From contig JAATFD010000036.1 in assembly GCA_015655375.1 (NCBI GenBank), positions 62,001 through 126,000 of the forward strand: 64,000 bases of DNA. The letters run 5' to 3'. Position 1 is the stretch's first letter. The number at the start of each line of letters is the position of its first letter. Below are positions 20,717-29,564 of this stretch, piece by piece. Source of the stretch: Actinomycetales bacterium (GTDB taxonomy: Bacteria; Actinomycetota; Actinomycetes; Actinomycetales; Actinomycetaceae). The notes beneath the pieces are model-generated. The model made no database searches and was not told the origin of the DNA. It saw nothing but the letters and a program-made list of their open reading frames with translations. A program made the position numbers and the translations under genes.

Positions 20717-21580
20717 GTGACACGTGACGAGCAGCCCACACTGGTGGGCGACCTGGAGGTCGCCCCCGACGACTTCCCGGTTCCTGCACCTTTGGAGGGC
20801 CACGGCCCCGCTCGCGTCATCGCGATGTGCAATCAGAAGGGTGGCGTCGGCAAGACGACGACGACCATCAACCTGGGTGCGGCGTTGGCCGAGTACGGTC
20901 GACGTGTGCTCATCGTCGATTTCGACCCGCAGGGCGCGGCCTCGGTCGGACTGGGCATCAACACCTTGGACATGGATCAGACGGTCTACACGGCACTGAT
21001 GAACTCGAAGACCGATGTGCGGTCAGCGATCGTGCCCACCGCCATCGAGAATCTCGACGTCCTTCCGGCCAACATTGACCTCTCGGCCGCCGAGGTCCAG
21101 CTGGTCAACGAGGTCGCCCGCGAGTCAGCTCTGGCCCGAGTGATCCGCCCGGTGATCGACGACTATGACGTCATCCTCATCGACTGCCAGCCCTCTCTCG
21201 GCCTGCTCACCGTCAACGCTCTGACGGCCGCCCATGGCGTGATCGTGCCCGTCGAGGCCGAATTCTTCGCCCTGCGCGGGGTCGCCCTGCTGGTCGAGAC
21301 GATCGAGACCGTGCGCGACCGCATCAACCCACGGCTGAAGATCGATGGCATCGTCCCGACGATGGTCGACACACGAACACTTCATTCGCGCGAGGTCCTT
21401 GAACGTCTGGACGAGGCCTTCGGTGATCTGGTGTTCACGACCCAGATCCGTCGGACCGTCAAGTTCCCGGATGCCTCGGTCGCCTCTGAGCCCATCACCA
21501 CGTATGCGCCGACCCACCCCGGTGCAGAGTCCTACCGCCGTTTGGCGCGTGAGGTGGTCGCACGTGGTGACACGGCGTGA
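20717..21580 (+). CDS. ParA/Soj-type chromosome-partition ATPase
   Basis: 287-residue ParA ATPase with deviant Walker A CNQKGGVGKTTTT (residues 38-50), Walker A' IVDFDPQGAASVGLG, and DVILIDCQPSLGLLTVNALTAA. The N-terminal 33 residues are an acidic extension. It lacks a neighbouring parB, as in the actinobacterial parA-scpA-scpB arrangement (M. tuberculosis Rv1708), so it is a second ParA-like protein rather than the origin-linked one. GTG start; overlaps scpA by 17 bases. Confidence 0.93.
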   Translation: MTRDEQPTLVGDLEVAPDDFPVPAPLEGHGPARVIAMCNQKGGVGKTTTTINLGAALAEYGRRVLIVDFDPQGAASVGLGINTLDMDQTVYTALMNSKTDVRSAIVPTAIENLDVLPANIDLSAAEVQLVNEVARESALARVIRPVIDDYDVILIDCQPSLGLLTVNALTAAHGVIVPVEAEFFALRGVALLVETIETVRDRINPRLKIDGIVPTMVDTRTLHSREVLERLDEAFGDLVFTTQIRRTVKFPDASVASEPITTYAPTHPGAESYRRLAREVVARGDTA

Positions 21581-22403
21581 GAAGACCCTCGCGGCGACCG
21601 ATCAGGGGAGGATCGACCAGTTCCAGGTGAGCCTGGAGGTGTTCGAGGGGCCCTTCGATCTGCTGCTCCAGCTGATCAGCAGGCGGCGCCTGGACATCAC
21701 CGCGATCGCTCTGGCCGAGGTCACCGACGAGTTCCTCGCCCACATGAGCATCTTCCCTGACCTGTCACACACCACGGAATTCCTTGTCGTGGCCGCGACG
21801 CTGCTGGACATGAAGGCCGCCCATCTGTTGCCACGCCCTGAGGGCGAACAGGACGAGGACCTCGAGGATCTGGAGGCCCGAGATCTCCTGTTCTCCCGTC
21901 TCCTGCAATACCGCGCCTTCAAGCTGGCGGCAGGGGAGATCTCCCGGCGCCTTGCACAGTTCGCTGGTTCGCGTCCACGGATCGTTCCGTTGGAGCCCCA
22001 TTTCGCCGCGCTGCTGCCGGAATTGGTGTGGCGGACCACGCCGGAGGAACTGGCCCGGGCGGCGGCCGATGCGCTGAGCAGCGGACCACCCACCGTCGAG
22101 GTTTCCCACCTGCACGACCCGGCCGTCCCCGTGCGGGAACAGGCCCTGATCGTCGCCGCGCAGTTGCGGGAGAGGGGAAGTCTGTCCTTTCACGAACTGG
22201 TTGCCGATGCGTCCTCCACAGCGGTCGTCGTCTCTCGCTTCCTTGCGCTCCTAGAGCTCTATCGGCGAGCGGTCATCGAATTCGACCAGGAGGAAGCGTT
22301 GGGAGACCTGACCGTGGTGTGGACGGGCACCGACGCAGATATCGACATCGACCTGGACGAGTACGAGGGCGCGCTACACACGGAAGAAGGAGGTCAGTCG
22401 TGA
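21564..22403 (+). CDS. scpA: Segregation and condensation protein A
   Basis: 279-residue kleisin that bridges SMC heads with ScpB. Family signature FQVSLEVFEGPFDLLLQLISRRRLDITAIALAEVTDEFL at the N-terminus, TLLDMKAAHLLPRPE in the middle, and a C-terminal winged helix (FLALLELYRRAVIEFDQEE). GTG at 21564 or 21567; both overlap the parA end. The GTGA overlap with scpB indicates coupled synthesis. Confidence 0.94.
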   Translation: MVTRREKTLAATDQGRIDQFQVSLEVFEGPFDLLLQLISRRRLDITAIALAEVTDEFLAHMSIFPDLSHTTEFLVVAATLLDMKAAHLLPRPEGEQDEDLEDLEARDLLFSRLLQYRAFKLAAGEISRRLAQFAGSRPRIVPLEPHFAALLPELVWRTTPEELARAAADALSSGPPTVEVSHLHDPAVPVREQALIVAAQLRERGSLSFHELVADASSTAVVVSRFLALLELYRRAVIEFDQEEALGDLTVVWTGTDADIDIDLDEYEGALHTEEGGQS

Positions 22404-23023
22404 ACTCGGACGTGGACGACATCGGGGCCGAAGGGCCCACGCCGCCGGAGGATCTGACTGGCCTTCTTGCCCCGATCGAGGCCGTGCTCATGGTCATCGA
22501 CCATCCGGCCTCGATCGCTGAGCTCTCCTCGGCGATCGGCGTGGCGCCTCGGCTTGTCGAGGAGGCACTGCACGTGCTGCGGAATGACTACCGCGGGACC
22601 GGCGCGGGCGGACGTGTCCATGGTTTCGAACTGCGGGAAGCCGCCGGCGGCTGGCGAATTTACTCCACGCCGACGTGGGCCGACGTCGTCGGACGCTTCA
22701 TCGTCGGCTCCGATTCCTCGCGTCTGAGCCAGGCGGCGCTGGAGACGCTCGCCGTCGTCGCCTACCGTCAACCCGTGACCAGGTCGCGCATCTCGCACGT
22801 GCGTGGGGTGAACGTTGACGCCGTGGTGCGTACCCTTGTCGCGAGGGGACTCATCGAAGAAGTCGGCGAGACCGACTCCGGCGCCCACCTGTACGGCACC
22901 ACCGACGAGTTCCTGGAGCGCATGGGCTTCGACTCCCTGGACGACCTCGTGCCGCTCGCACCGTACTTGCCCGCCAGCGACGAACTGGACGAGCTCGCCC
23001 ACGATCTGGAGGAATCATTGTGA
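22400..23023 (+). CDS. scpB: Segregation and condensation protein B
   Basis: 207-residue tandem winged-helix protein, partner of ScpA and SMC. IEAVLMVIDHPASIAELSSAIG, FELREAAGGWRIYSTPTWADVV and LSQAALETLAVVAYRQPVTRSRISHVRGVN are family motifs. GTG start overlapping the scpA stop, with AAGGAGG 7 bases upstream; its own stop overlaps the next GTG in the same way. Confidence 0.95.
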   Translation: MNSDVDDIGAEGPTPPEDLTGLLAPIEAVLMVIDHPASIAELSSAIGVAPRLVEEALHVLRNDYRGTGAGGRVHGFELREAAGGWRIYSTPTWADVVGRFIVGSDSSRLSQAALETLAVVAYRQPVTRSRISHVRGVNVDAVVRTLVARGLIEEVGETDSGAHLYGTTDEFLERMGFDSLDDLVPLAPYLPASDELDELAHDLEESL

Positions 23024-23769
23024 GGAACGACCCGCATGTCAGCGACGGCATCCGACTGCAGAAGGTGCTGTCGCAGGCGGGCATCGCCTCGCGCCGCGCC
23101 GCCGAGGAAATGATCGTCGACGGCCGTGTCCAGGTCGACGGACAGGTCGTGCGCGTCCTTGGCACGCGTGTCGATCCGGAGAAACAGGTCATCTACGTCG
23201 ACGGCAATCGCGTGATCCTCGACGAGACGAAGCACATCGTTTTGGCGGTCAACAAGCCGGTGGGCGTCGTCTCGACGATGAACGACCCGGAGGGTCGCGA
23301 ATCCCTGACAGACCTGCTTGCGGGATACCCGGAACGGCTCTATCACGTCGGACGTCTTGACATCGATACCTCCGGTCTGCTCCTGCTAACCAATGACGGC
23401 GAACTCGCGAACCGCCTGACCCACCCGAGCTACGAGGTTCCCAAGACCTACGTCGCACGTGTCCACGGTGACGTCCGTCCTGGCGTCCGCCGCCAGCTCC
23501 TTCATGGAATCGACCTCGACGACGGTCCGATCGCTGTGGATTCCTTCCGCACGCTCGAATCCTTCGGCGACATCACGACCGTCGAGATCACCGTCCACGA
23601 GGGACGTAACCGTCTGGTCCGTCGCATGATGGAGACGGTCGGTTATCCCGTGCGCGAGTTGGTGCGCACGCAGTTCGGGCCGATCCACCTCGATCACCTG
23701 CAGCCCGGAACGACCAAGCGCATCAAGGGCAACGGACTGGTCGCTCTTTATTCCGCGGTGGGGCTCTGA
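23020..23769 (+). CDS. rRNA pseudouridine synthase (RluB/RsuA family)
   Basis: 249-residue enzyme converting a uridine of rRNA to pseudouridine. N-terminal S4 RNA-binding domain (IRLQKVLSQAGIASRRAAEEMI), catalytic Asp in GRLDIDTSGLLLLTNDGELANRLTHP, and the EGRNRLVRRMMETVGYPVRELVRTQFG helix. It matches the RluB-like gene after scpB in actinobacteria (Rv1711). GTG start with 4-base overlap to scpB. The exact target uridine cannot be told from sequence. Confidence 0.94.
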   Translation: MRNDPHVSDGIRLQKVLSQAGIASRRAAEEMIVDGRVQVDGQVVRVLGTRVDPEKQVIYVDGNRVILDETKHIVLAVNKPVGVVSTMNDPEGRESLTDLLAGYPERLYHVGRLDIDTSGLLLLTNDGELANRLTHPSYEVPKTYVARVHGDVRPGVRRQLLHGIDLDDGPIAVDSFRTLESFGDITTVEITVHEGRNRLVRRMMETVGYPVRELVRTQFGPIHLDHLQPGTTKRIKGNGLVALYSAVGL

Positions 23770-23776
23770 GGCCCTC

Positions 23777-24931
23777 GTGAGTGTGTCGACACCACATCCG
23801 GTCGCCACCCGCGGGCCTGTTCTCATCGTGGGGACAGGCCTGCTCGGTGCCTCGATCGGGCTCGCCCTGGGAGCAGCTGGGGTCGAGGTCCTCCTCCGCG
23901 ATGCCTCGCCGACCGCTCAGCGACTGGCGGAGGACATCGGAGCCGGTCGTGAGGTGGATGATGACAGTGGCGATCCCCGTCTGGTCGTCGTCGCGACGCC
24001 TCCCGACGTGGCGGGCCGGTGTGTCGTCGACGCCCTGGTGGCGTACGACAATGCCGTTGTCACCGATGTCGCCTCCGTGAAGTCCGAGGTCGCGGCCGAC
24101 ATCATGAGAGGGTCGAAGGAAAGTGGCAAGCCCGATGTCGCCTCTCGCTACGTCGGCTCTCATCCGATGGCGGGTCGGGAACGGTCCGGCGCCGGAGCGG
24201 CCGACGCCGATCTGTTCATCGGACGACCCTGGGTGGTCGTCGCGCACGAGGGATCGTCGGACCAAGCGGTCCTGGCGGTGCGCACGCTCGCCACTGACTT
24301 GGGCGCGGTCCCGCTCGAACTGGATGCGCAGACCCACGACGAATCCGTCGCCCTCGTCTCCCACGTCCCACAGCTGATGTCGAGCCTGCTTGCCGCCCGT
24401 CTCGCGGAGGCTCCCAGCTCGGCGTTGAGCTTGGCTGGGCAGGGGCTACGCGACACGACGCGGATCGCAGCCTCGGACCCAAGGCTCTGGACCGCAATCC
24501 TGACGGGCAACGCGGGGCCGATCGTCGACGTCCTCGAGGCTCTGCACAGTGATCTCGAGGACCTCCTTGCTCCGCTGCGCATCGCTGCTCAGGACGGCTC
24601 GCTGCGCGGTGGTTCGGTCGGCGCGATCAATCGCGTCATGGAATCGGGCAACCGTGGGGTTGCACGTATCCCTGGCAAACACGGAGGGGCTCCTGAGCGT
24701 TTCGCCGAGGTCGAGGTCCTCGTGCCCGATACCCCTGGTGAGCTCGGGCGGCTGTTCACCGAACTCGGAGAGATCAACGTCAACATCGAGGATCTGACGC
24801 TCGATCATTCCGCCGGTCAAGCGGTCGGCCTGGCCCGTCTGATGGTGGATCCGGCGCGCGCACGTGACGCAGAAATCGAGCTCGAGGCGCGCGGGTGGCG
24901 AATCGTCGCCCATACGACCTCGGAACACTGA
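23777..24931 (+). CDS. tyrA: Prephenate dehydrogenase
   Basis: 384-residue TyrA-type enzyme for tyrosine synthesis (prephenate + NAD(P) to 4-hydroxyphenylpyruvate). Rossmann motif LIVGTGLLGASIGLALGAAG (about residues 15-34), catalytic-region SHPMAGRERSGAGAA with the family His, and a C-terminal ACT domain (AEVEVLVPDTPGELGRLFTELGEINVNIEDL), likely the tyrosine-sensing part. GTG start seven bases after the pseudouridine synthase gene. The insertion of tyrA between rluB and cmk is seen in some actinobacteria. Confidence 0.9.
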   Translation: MSVSTPHPVATRGPVLIVGTGLLGASIGLALGAAGVEVLLRDASPTAQRLAEDIGAGREVDDDSGDPRLVVVATPPDVAGRCVVDALVAYDNAVVTDVASVKSEVAADIMRGSKESGKPDVASRYVGSHPMAGRERSGAGAADADLFIGRPWVVVAHEGSSDQAVLAVRTLATDLGAVPLELDAQTHDESVALVSHVPQLMSSLLAARLAEAPSSALSLAGQGLRDTTRIAASDPRLWTAILTGNAGPIVDVLEALHSDLEDLLAPLRIAAQDGSLRGGSVGAINRVMESGNRGVARIPGKHGGAPERFAEVEVLVPDTPGELGRLFTELGEINVNIEDLTLDHSAGQAVGLARLMVDPARARDAEIELEARGWRIVAHTTSEH

Positions 24932-24959
24932 CAGCGGAGATCGAGAGGACGTGGAACGG

Positions 24960-25694
24960 ATGGAGGATCAACGCCGCGCAGAGCTGATCGCACGGCAGGG
25001 CATGACGATCGCCATCGACGGCCCGGCTGGATCGGGAAAGTCGACGATCTCGAAGAAGCTCGCCCGCGCACTCGGCATCGGTTACCTCGACACGGGGGCG
25101 ATGTATCGAGCGCTCACATGGTTCGCCCTCAGTGAGGGAATCGATTTGGCGGACCAGACCGCTGTGGCCGCAGCCGCCGAGCAGATGCCGCTGGTCATGC
25201 ACTCCGATCCCGACGATCCTCACTATGTCGTCGGAGACACTGAGGTCACCACTGCGATCCGGGAGCCGCGGATCTCCGAGTCCGTCTCTGTTGTCGCAAC
25301 GAATCTCCCGGTTCGTCACTGGATGGCCCGCGAACAGCGCCGCCGGATGCTCGAGGCCCGTGCCCAGGGCTCCGGAATGATCGCCGAGGGCCGGGACATC
25401 ACGACGGTCGTCTGTCCCGACGCGGATGTTCGGATCCTCCTGCTGGCCGATCCCGCGGCCCGCCTCGAGCGGCGGACTCGTGAGCTGTACGGGGACATCG
25501 CTCCCGAGCACCTGGAGACCACCCGGAAGCAAGTCGAGGATCGCGACGCAAAGGACTCGACCGTCTCGGAGTTTCTCGAGCCTGCCCCCGGGGTGTGCGT
25601 CGTTGATTCGTCAACCTTGACGATTCAGGGCGTCGTCGACGCCGTGCTCGCCCTCGTCGATGCGAGTCTGGAAGAGCGAGCACAGCGATCGTGA
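24960..25694 (+). CDS. cmk: Cytidylate kinase
   Basis: 244-residue (d)CMP kinase. P-loop GPAGSGKST at 21-29, substrate region GYLDTGAMYRALTW, NMP-binding RGREIGTVV-like site here AEGRDITTVVCPDA, and the LID region with Arg residues (LERRTRELYGD). The ATG at 24960 is taken; a GTG at 24951 is possible. In related genomes der follows directly. Here the next gene is a convergent aldo/keto reductase, 2 bases away, so the conserved operon is cut. Confidence 0.95.
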   Translation: MEDQRRAELIARQGMTIAIDGPAGSGKSTISKKLARALGIGYLDTGAMYRALTWFALSEGIDLADQTAVAAAAEQMPLVMHSDPDDPHYVVGDTEVTTAIREPRISESVSVVATNLPVRHWMAREQRRRMLEARAQGSGMIAEGRDITTVVCPDADVRILLLADPAARLERRTRELYGDIAPEHLETTRKQVEDRDAKDSTVSEFLEPAPGVCVVDSSTLTIQGVVDAVLALVDASLEERAQRS

Positions 25695-25696
25695 TG

Positions 25697-26713
25697 TCAG
25701 ACCAGGCGCGCCTTCGGTGAGACAGTGGATGTCTCGGCCGGATCGGTGACAGCGACGGGCCCCAGGATCTGGTTGATCGCGTCCACTGTGGCGTCGTCGA
25801 GGTGGACGTCTGAGGCCGCGACATTCTCCGCGACCTGCTCTGGGCGGCTCGCCCCGATCAACGCGGCAGCGATCGCGTCGTTGTGGAGGATCCACGCCAG
25901 GCCCAGCTGCGCCATCGAGACCCCGACCTCATCGGCGATGGGTCTGAGCCTCTGGACGGCCGCCAGGATGTCGTCGTGGAGGAATCGTCGGATGAAGGTC
26001 CCGCCACCGCCCTTCTGATCCGTGGCGCGCGATCCTTCGGGAACAGGTGCCCCGGGCGCGTACTTACCGGTCAGAACACCCTGCGCCAGCGGCGACCACA
26101 CGATCTGGGAGATCCCGAGTTCACGGCTGGTCGGGATGACCTCACCCTCGATGACACGCCACAGAGCGGAGTATTGCGGCTGGTTGGAGATCAGTTGGAT
26201 GCCGAGGTCATCGGCCAGCGCGTGCCCGGCGCGGAGCTGATCAGCGGTCCATTCGGAGACACCGACGTAGAGCGCCTTGCCCTGCCGGACGACGTCGGCG
26301 AAGGCCTGCATCGTCTCATCCAGCGGAGTCTCGTAGTCGAAGCGGTGAGCCTGGTAGAGATCGACGTAGTCAGTCTTCAGCCTGGACAGGGACCCGTCGA
26401 TCGATTCGAGGATGTGCTTGCGAGACAGGCCGGTGTCGTTGGCGCCCTTCGGCCCGGTCGGGAAATAGACCTTCGTGAAGATCTCAAGTGAGGCGCGCCG
26501 CCGACCGGTCAGGGCGTCACCGAGGATCGATTCGGCCGCACCGTTCATGTAGGTGTCAGCGGTGTCGAAGGTCGTGATCCCGGCGTCGAGGGCGGCGTGG
26601 ACGACGTCGATGGCACGCTCGCGACCGACCTGCCCACCTGCTGTGACCCAGTTTCCGAGAGTGAGCTCCGTGATCTTGAGGCCGGAGTTGCCCAAATATC
26701 TGTATGCGACCAT
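25697..26713 (-). CDS. Aldo/keto reductase (potassium-channel beta-subunit-like)
   Basis: 338-residue NADPH-dependent reductase of the AKR fold. The catalytic tetrad is visible: Asp and Tyr in FDTADTYMNG, Lys in EIFTKVYFPTG, His in DLYQAHRFD. The C-terminal NADPH site GASRPEQVAENV is present. The sequence resembles the YghZ/Kv-beta branch (MVAYRYLGNSGLKITELTLGNWVT). Substrate unknown, often aldehydes such as methylglyoxal. Start ATG 26713. It is convergent with cmk and marks the left edge of the accessory region. Confidence 0.9.
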   Translation of the reverse strand: MVAYRYLGNSGLKITELTLGNWVTAGGQVGRERAIDVVHAALDAGITTFDTADTYMNGAAESILGDALTGRRRASLEIFTKVYFPTGPKGANDTGLSRKHILESIDGSLSRLKTDYVDLYQAHRFDYETPLDETMQAFADVVRQGKALYVGVSEWTADQLRAGHALADDLGIQLISNQPQYSALWRVIEGEVIPTSRELGISQIVWSPLAQGVLTGKYAPGAPVPEGSRATDQKGGGGTFIRRFLHDDILAAVQRLRPIADEVGVSMAQLGLAWILHNDAIAAALIGASRPEQVAENVAASDVHLDDATVDAINQILGPVAVTDPAETSTVSPKARLV

Positions 26714-26837
26714 GGCGTAAGCGTATCGCCCGCTGGTACCGGGCGCATGTGGCGCCCTGGCTCCCTCTGACAGCGTCGGCATCCATTGACCGGACGGGGA
26801 AAGACGGCCGTCATCGTCACCGATTACGGCCAGAGAC

Positions 26838-27601
26838 ATGGACCCGGCAGTCGTCTGCGGAGTCTCAATCGCGAATCCCCCCGGCGCATCGGAGTCCTCG
26901 ACGATTCCTCTCTCGGCAGACAATCGCGCTGGCGAACGAGGGGCTCGTCACGATTGCCCTCGATCCGACGGATCGGCGACGCCAACTAACGCGCCTCACG
27001 GCGCAAGGCCGGGGGTGGTTGTCGGGGACTTCGACCGACGGCCGGACGTGCTGATGGAGGACCTCATCGCCCCACTCACGCCACACCGACGCGGCCACTC
27101 CATCGAGGCTCTGGCGACGGCGGACCTGCCGATTCGGACGGCGACACTCGATCTGCGCGAGATCCCACAGGGCGATCCGCTCGCCCACGAAGCGCTCACA
27201 GCCCATTAAGCAGAATTCGATCGGCGCCTGACGGGCGGGTTCACGGTCGACGTGATCGAAGATCTAGAGCCCAACTTTTACACAGTGACTGTCAGCGGCG
27301 GACACTCTGTGGCCTATGGCGGAGTCCGTCCATTCACCGAGTCCATCACCGAGCTCAAGCGTCTGTGGACCGATTCAGCATGGCGCGGGCCGGGCTCGGG
27401 TCGCCGATGCTGCGCTTCCTCGAAGAAGATGCTCGTCAGCAGAGGTACGTCACCATGCGACTCGACACGAACGATGCACTTCGAGAAGCTCGCCAGCTGT
27501 ACGAAGGAGCGGGGTAGCGCGAGATCGACCGGTACAACGAGAACCTCTACGCGAAGCGTTTCTTCGAGAAGGATCTGAGCACTGACGTGGCAACCACATG
27601 A
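26838..27601 (+). pseudogene. Decayed MarR-GNAT fusion gene
   Basis: Pieces of one fusion protein lie in order but in different frames. A MarR-type winged helix comes first (SRLRSLNRESPRRIG, then LSRQTIALANEGLV and LDPTDRRRQLTRLTAQGRG in another frame), then a linker, then a GNAT acetyltransferase (GGFTVDVIEDL, SVAYGGVRPF, ITELKRLW; after a frameshift near 27378 MLRFLEEDARQQRYVTMRLD, REIDRYNENLYAKRFFEKDL). In-frame stops are TAA at 27207-27209 and TAG at 27515-27517; the latter replaces the usual Tyr of the GNAT G-Y motif. At least four inactivating changes are visible, so it is not a sequencing slip. Confidence 0.8.
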
Positions 27602-28276
27602 TCTCCCGGGCTGCACGCTGTCTTCTGACTACTGCCGTCAGCGAGCCTGTTTGTCTCGCATCCAGGCGCTCGGCGTCGCATTGCACAGGAGTCCGTTGAG
27701 AAGCGGCGTGATGATGCGGAGTGCACGTGAGGTGTCGATGCTTCCCGATGGGGGGACGCACAGGTTTGCGATCGCTCCTAGCAGGTCCAGTTGACGGCTC
27801 ACAAGTGGCGGAGAGACTCGAGGGTGCGGATATAACTCTCAACGATCCCGACCACATCTTCTTTCTGGCTGTCGATGCAGGCCGCTCTCCGGGATGAGGC
27901 CCTCACCAGCGAGACGCCTCAGTTGACGGTTCAAGACTCTACAACCTTTGCTGAATTCGTTGCCGAGGACGCATTCGTGCCGGGAGCGAGCATGTATTAC
28001 CCGTGGAGTGGAACGCAGTCGGCGGACCTCGGAGTGACCGCTCTGTGCACTAAAGAGACCATCAACCAGGAGGATTACCGGGGACTCAACGCGACAGACG
28101 TGATCGGAGAACGTCCCGCGCAGAACGTCTGACCCGCTGGGAGCTTCCATTGTTGCCCTCCGCCCAAAGCTTCGCCTGAGGGTGTGCACACCGCGCGACT
28201 GCCGCCTTTTGTGCACGATGGGGGAGGCGTACTCCTGTTCGGAGAGGCACAATCGTCAGAGGAAAGGAGCACAACA
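27602..28276. other. Region of about 675 bases without a clear gene
   Basis: A plus-strand frame 27875-28132 (85 residues, starting MQAALRDEALTSE) is open but matches nothing I know and has no good ribosome binding site. On the minus strand 27640-27870 there are short stretches in two frames that look like the C-terminus of a broken regulator. A GTGTGCACAC palindrome lies at about 28180. Probably degraded DNA plus the ROK gene leader. Confidence 0.4.
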
Positions 28277-29563
28277 ATGCGGAATGCAGGCAAGAGGCCA
28301 CACGTGCCCACGCGCCTGGTGAGCCGCGACGTGCGCGACCACAATCTCGGACTGGTGCTCGCGCAGCTCGCCTCCGGCCATGGATTCTCGCGATCGTATC
28401 TGTCGAGGGCGACGGGTTTAACTCCCGGATCAGTCACCCAACTGGTCAATGAGCTTGAGGAATACGGACTGGTCGTTCCAACGGATGACCGCGACCTCGG
28501 CGTTCGGGAGCCTGGACGGCGCAAGGAGTTGCTTACTCTCGCGGACAATTCCTATGCAATTGCCTCCATCGAGCTGAAGAACGATTCGGCGCGTGTGGTG
28601 TGCGAGACCTTGTCGGGGATCCGAATGGTCGACGAGGAGCATGACATCGACTTCCGCGGCCGCCCGCCTGAGAGCTTCGCAGATTTCGTTGTCGAGCAGA
28701 CGGCGGGCCTTGAGCAGACGGTCACGAGCAGGGGAATGCTGGGGTTGCCTCTGGTGGGCGTCGTCGTTCCCGCCCCCGTGTTCGACGACCATGGCACCCT
28801 GCTCGCCGCCATCGATTATGGGTGGGGAACCGTCGATCTCGGCAGTGACGTCATGGCTCGATTGGGACAGCGAGGATCCTCCGCGCGAGTGGTGGTCTTC
28901 AATGACGCCAGCAGCTCGCTGTGGGCCGAGTACACGTCCATCTGCAAATCCGTGCCGAACAATCCACCGAAGAACGTGCTTTACATCAAATCGGACGTCG
29001 GCATCGGCGGGTCGGCGATCCTCCAGGGGAGCATCTTCAACGGCTCACACGGTACTGCCATAGAGCCCGGTCACTTTCAGATCGATCCGAATGGCGCACT
29101 GTGCGCGTGCGGCAGGACGGGGTGCCTGGTCACCACTGCGGATCCCGCGATCGTCCTCGACAGGGCAGGCCTCGCCTCGGTCGACAAGCAACGAGGGCGC
29201 GATGAGGCTCTCAGACTTCTCCTCGAGCGGGAGAGTGACGGCGACGCCAGAGCCGGTCGGGCGCTCGCCGACGCCGACGCCGACATCATGCAGGTCCTGA
29301 GAAACATCATCGTTCTGCTCACACCGGAGTGCGTCGTCCTGGGCGGCTATCTGTCCGAACGGGTCCGGGAATTGTCCGATCTCGGCGACGCGACACTCGA
29401 CCTCCTCGGATACGAGGGCCACCTGCGACGCGAGGCAATCCTCCCCAGCCACTATGTCGGCGAGGGCGCAGTGGCTGGGGCTCTCATGAGATTGCGGGAC
29501 TTCGTCCTGCGGAACGCGGGGCGCCTCGTCGCCGGTGCGCAGTGGGTGTGGCGCGACGAGTAG
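28277..29563 (+). CDS. ROK-family transcriptional regulator
   Basis: 428 residues: N-terminal winged helix (LVLAQLASGHGFSRSYLSRATGLTPGSVTQLVNELEEYGLV, residues about 24-64) fused to a ROK sugar-kinase-like domain (VGVVVPAPVF, NDASSSLWAEY, SDVGIGGSAILQG, IEPGHFQID). The ROK zinc motif C276-A-C278-G-R-T-G-C283 is intact. Such XylR/NagC-type regulators bind a sugar or sugar derivative. AAAGGAGC lies 8 bases before the ATG at 28277. It is convergent with the esterase-MFS pair and is probably its regulator. Confidence 0.9.
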   Translation: MRNAGKRPHVPTRLVSRDVRDHNLGLVLAQLASGHGFSRSYLSRATGLTPGSVTQLVNELEEYGLVVPTDDRDLGVREPGRRKELLTLADNSYAIASIELKNDSARVVCETLSGIRMVDEEHDIDFRGRPPESFADFVVEQTAGLEQTVTSRGMLGLPLVGVVVPAPVFDDHGTLLAAIDYGWGTVDLGSDVMARLGQRGSSARVVVFNDASSSLWAEYTSICKSVPNNPPKNVLYIKSDVGIGGSAILQGSIFNGSHGTAIEPGHFQIDPNGALCACGRTGCLVTTADPAIVLDRAGLASVDKQRGRDEALRLLLERESDGDARAGRALADADADIMQVLRNIIVLLTPECVVLGGYLSERVRELSDLGDATLDLLGYEGHLRREAILPSHYVGEGAVAGALMRLRDFVLRNAGRLVAGAQWVWRDE

Positions 29564-29564
29564 G

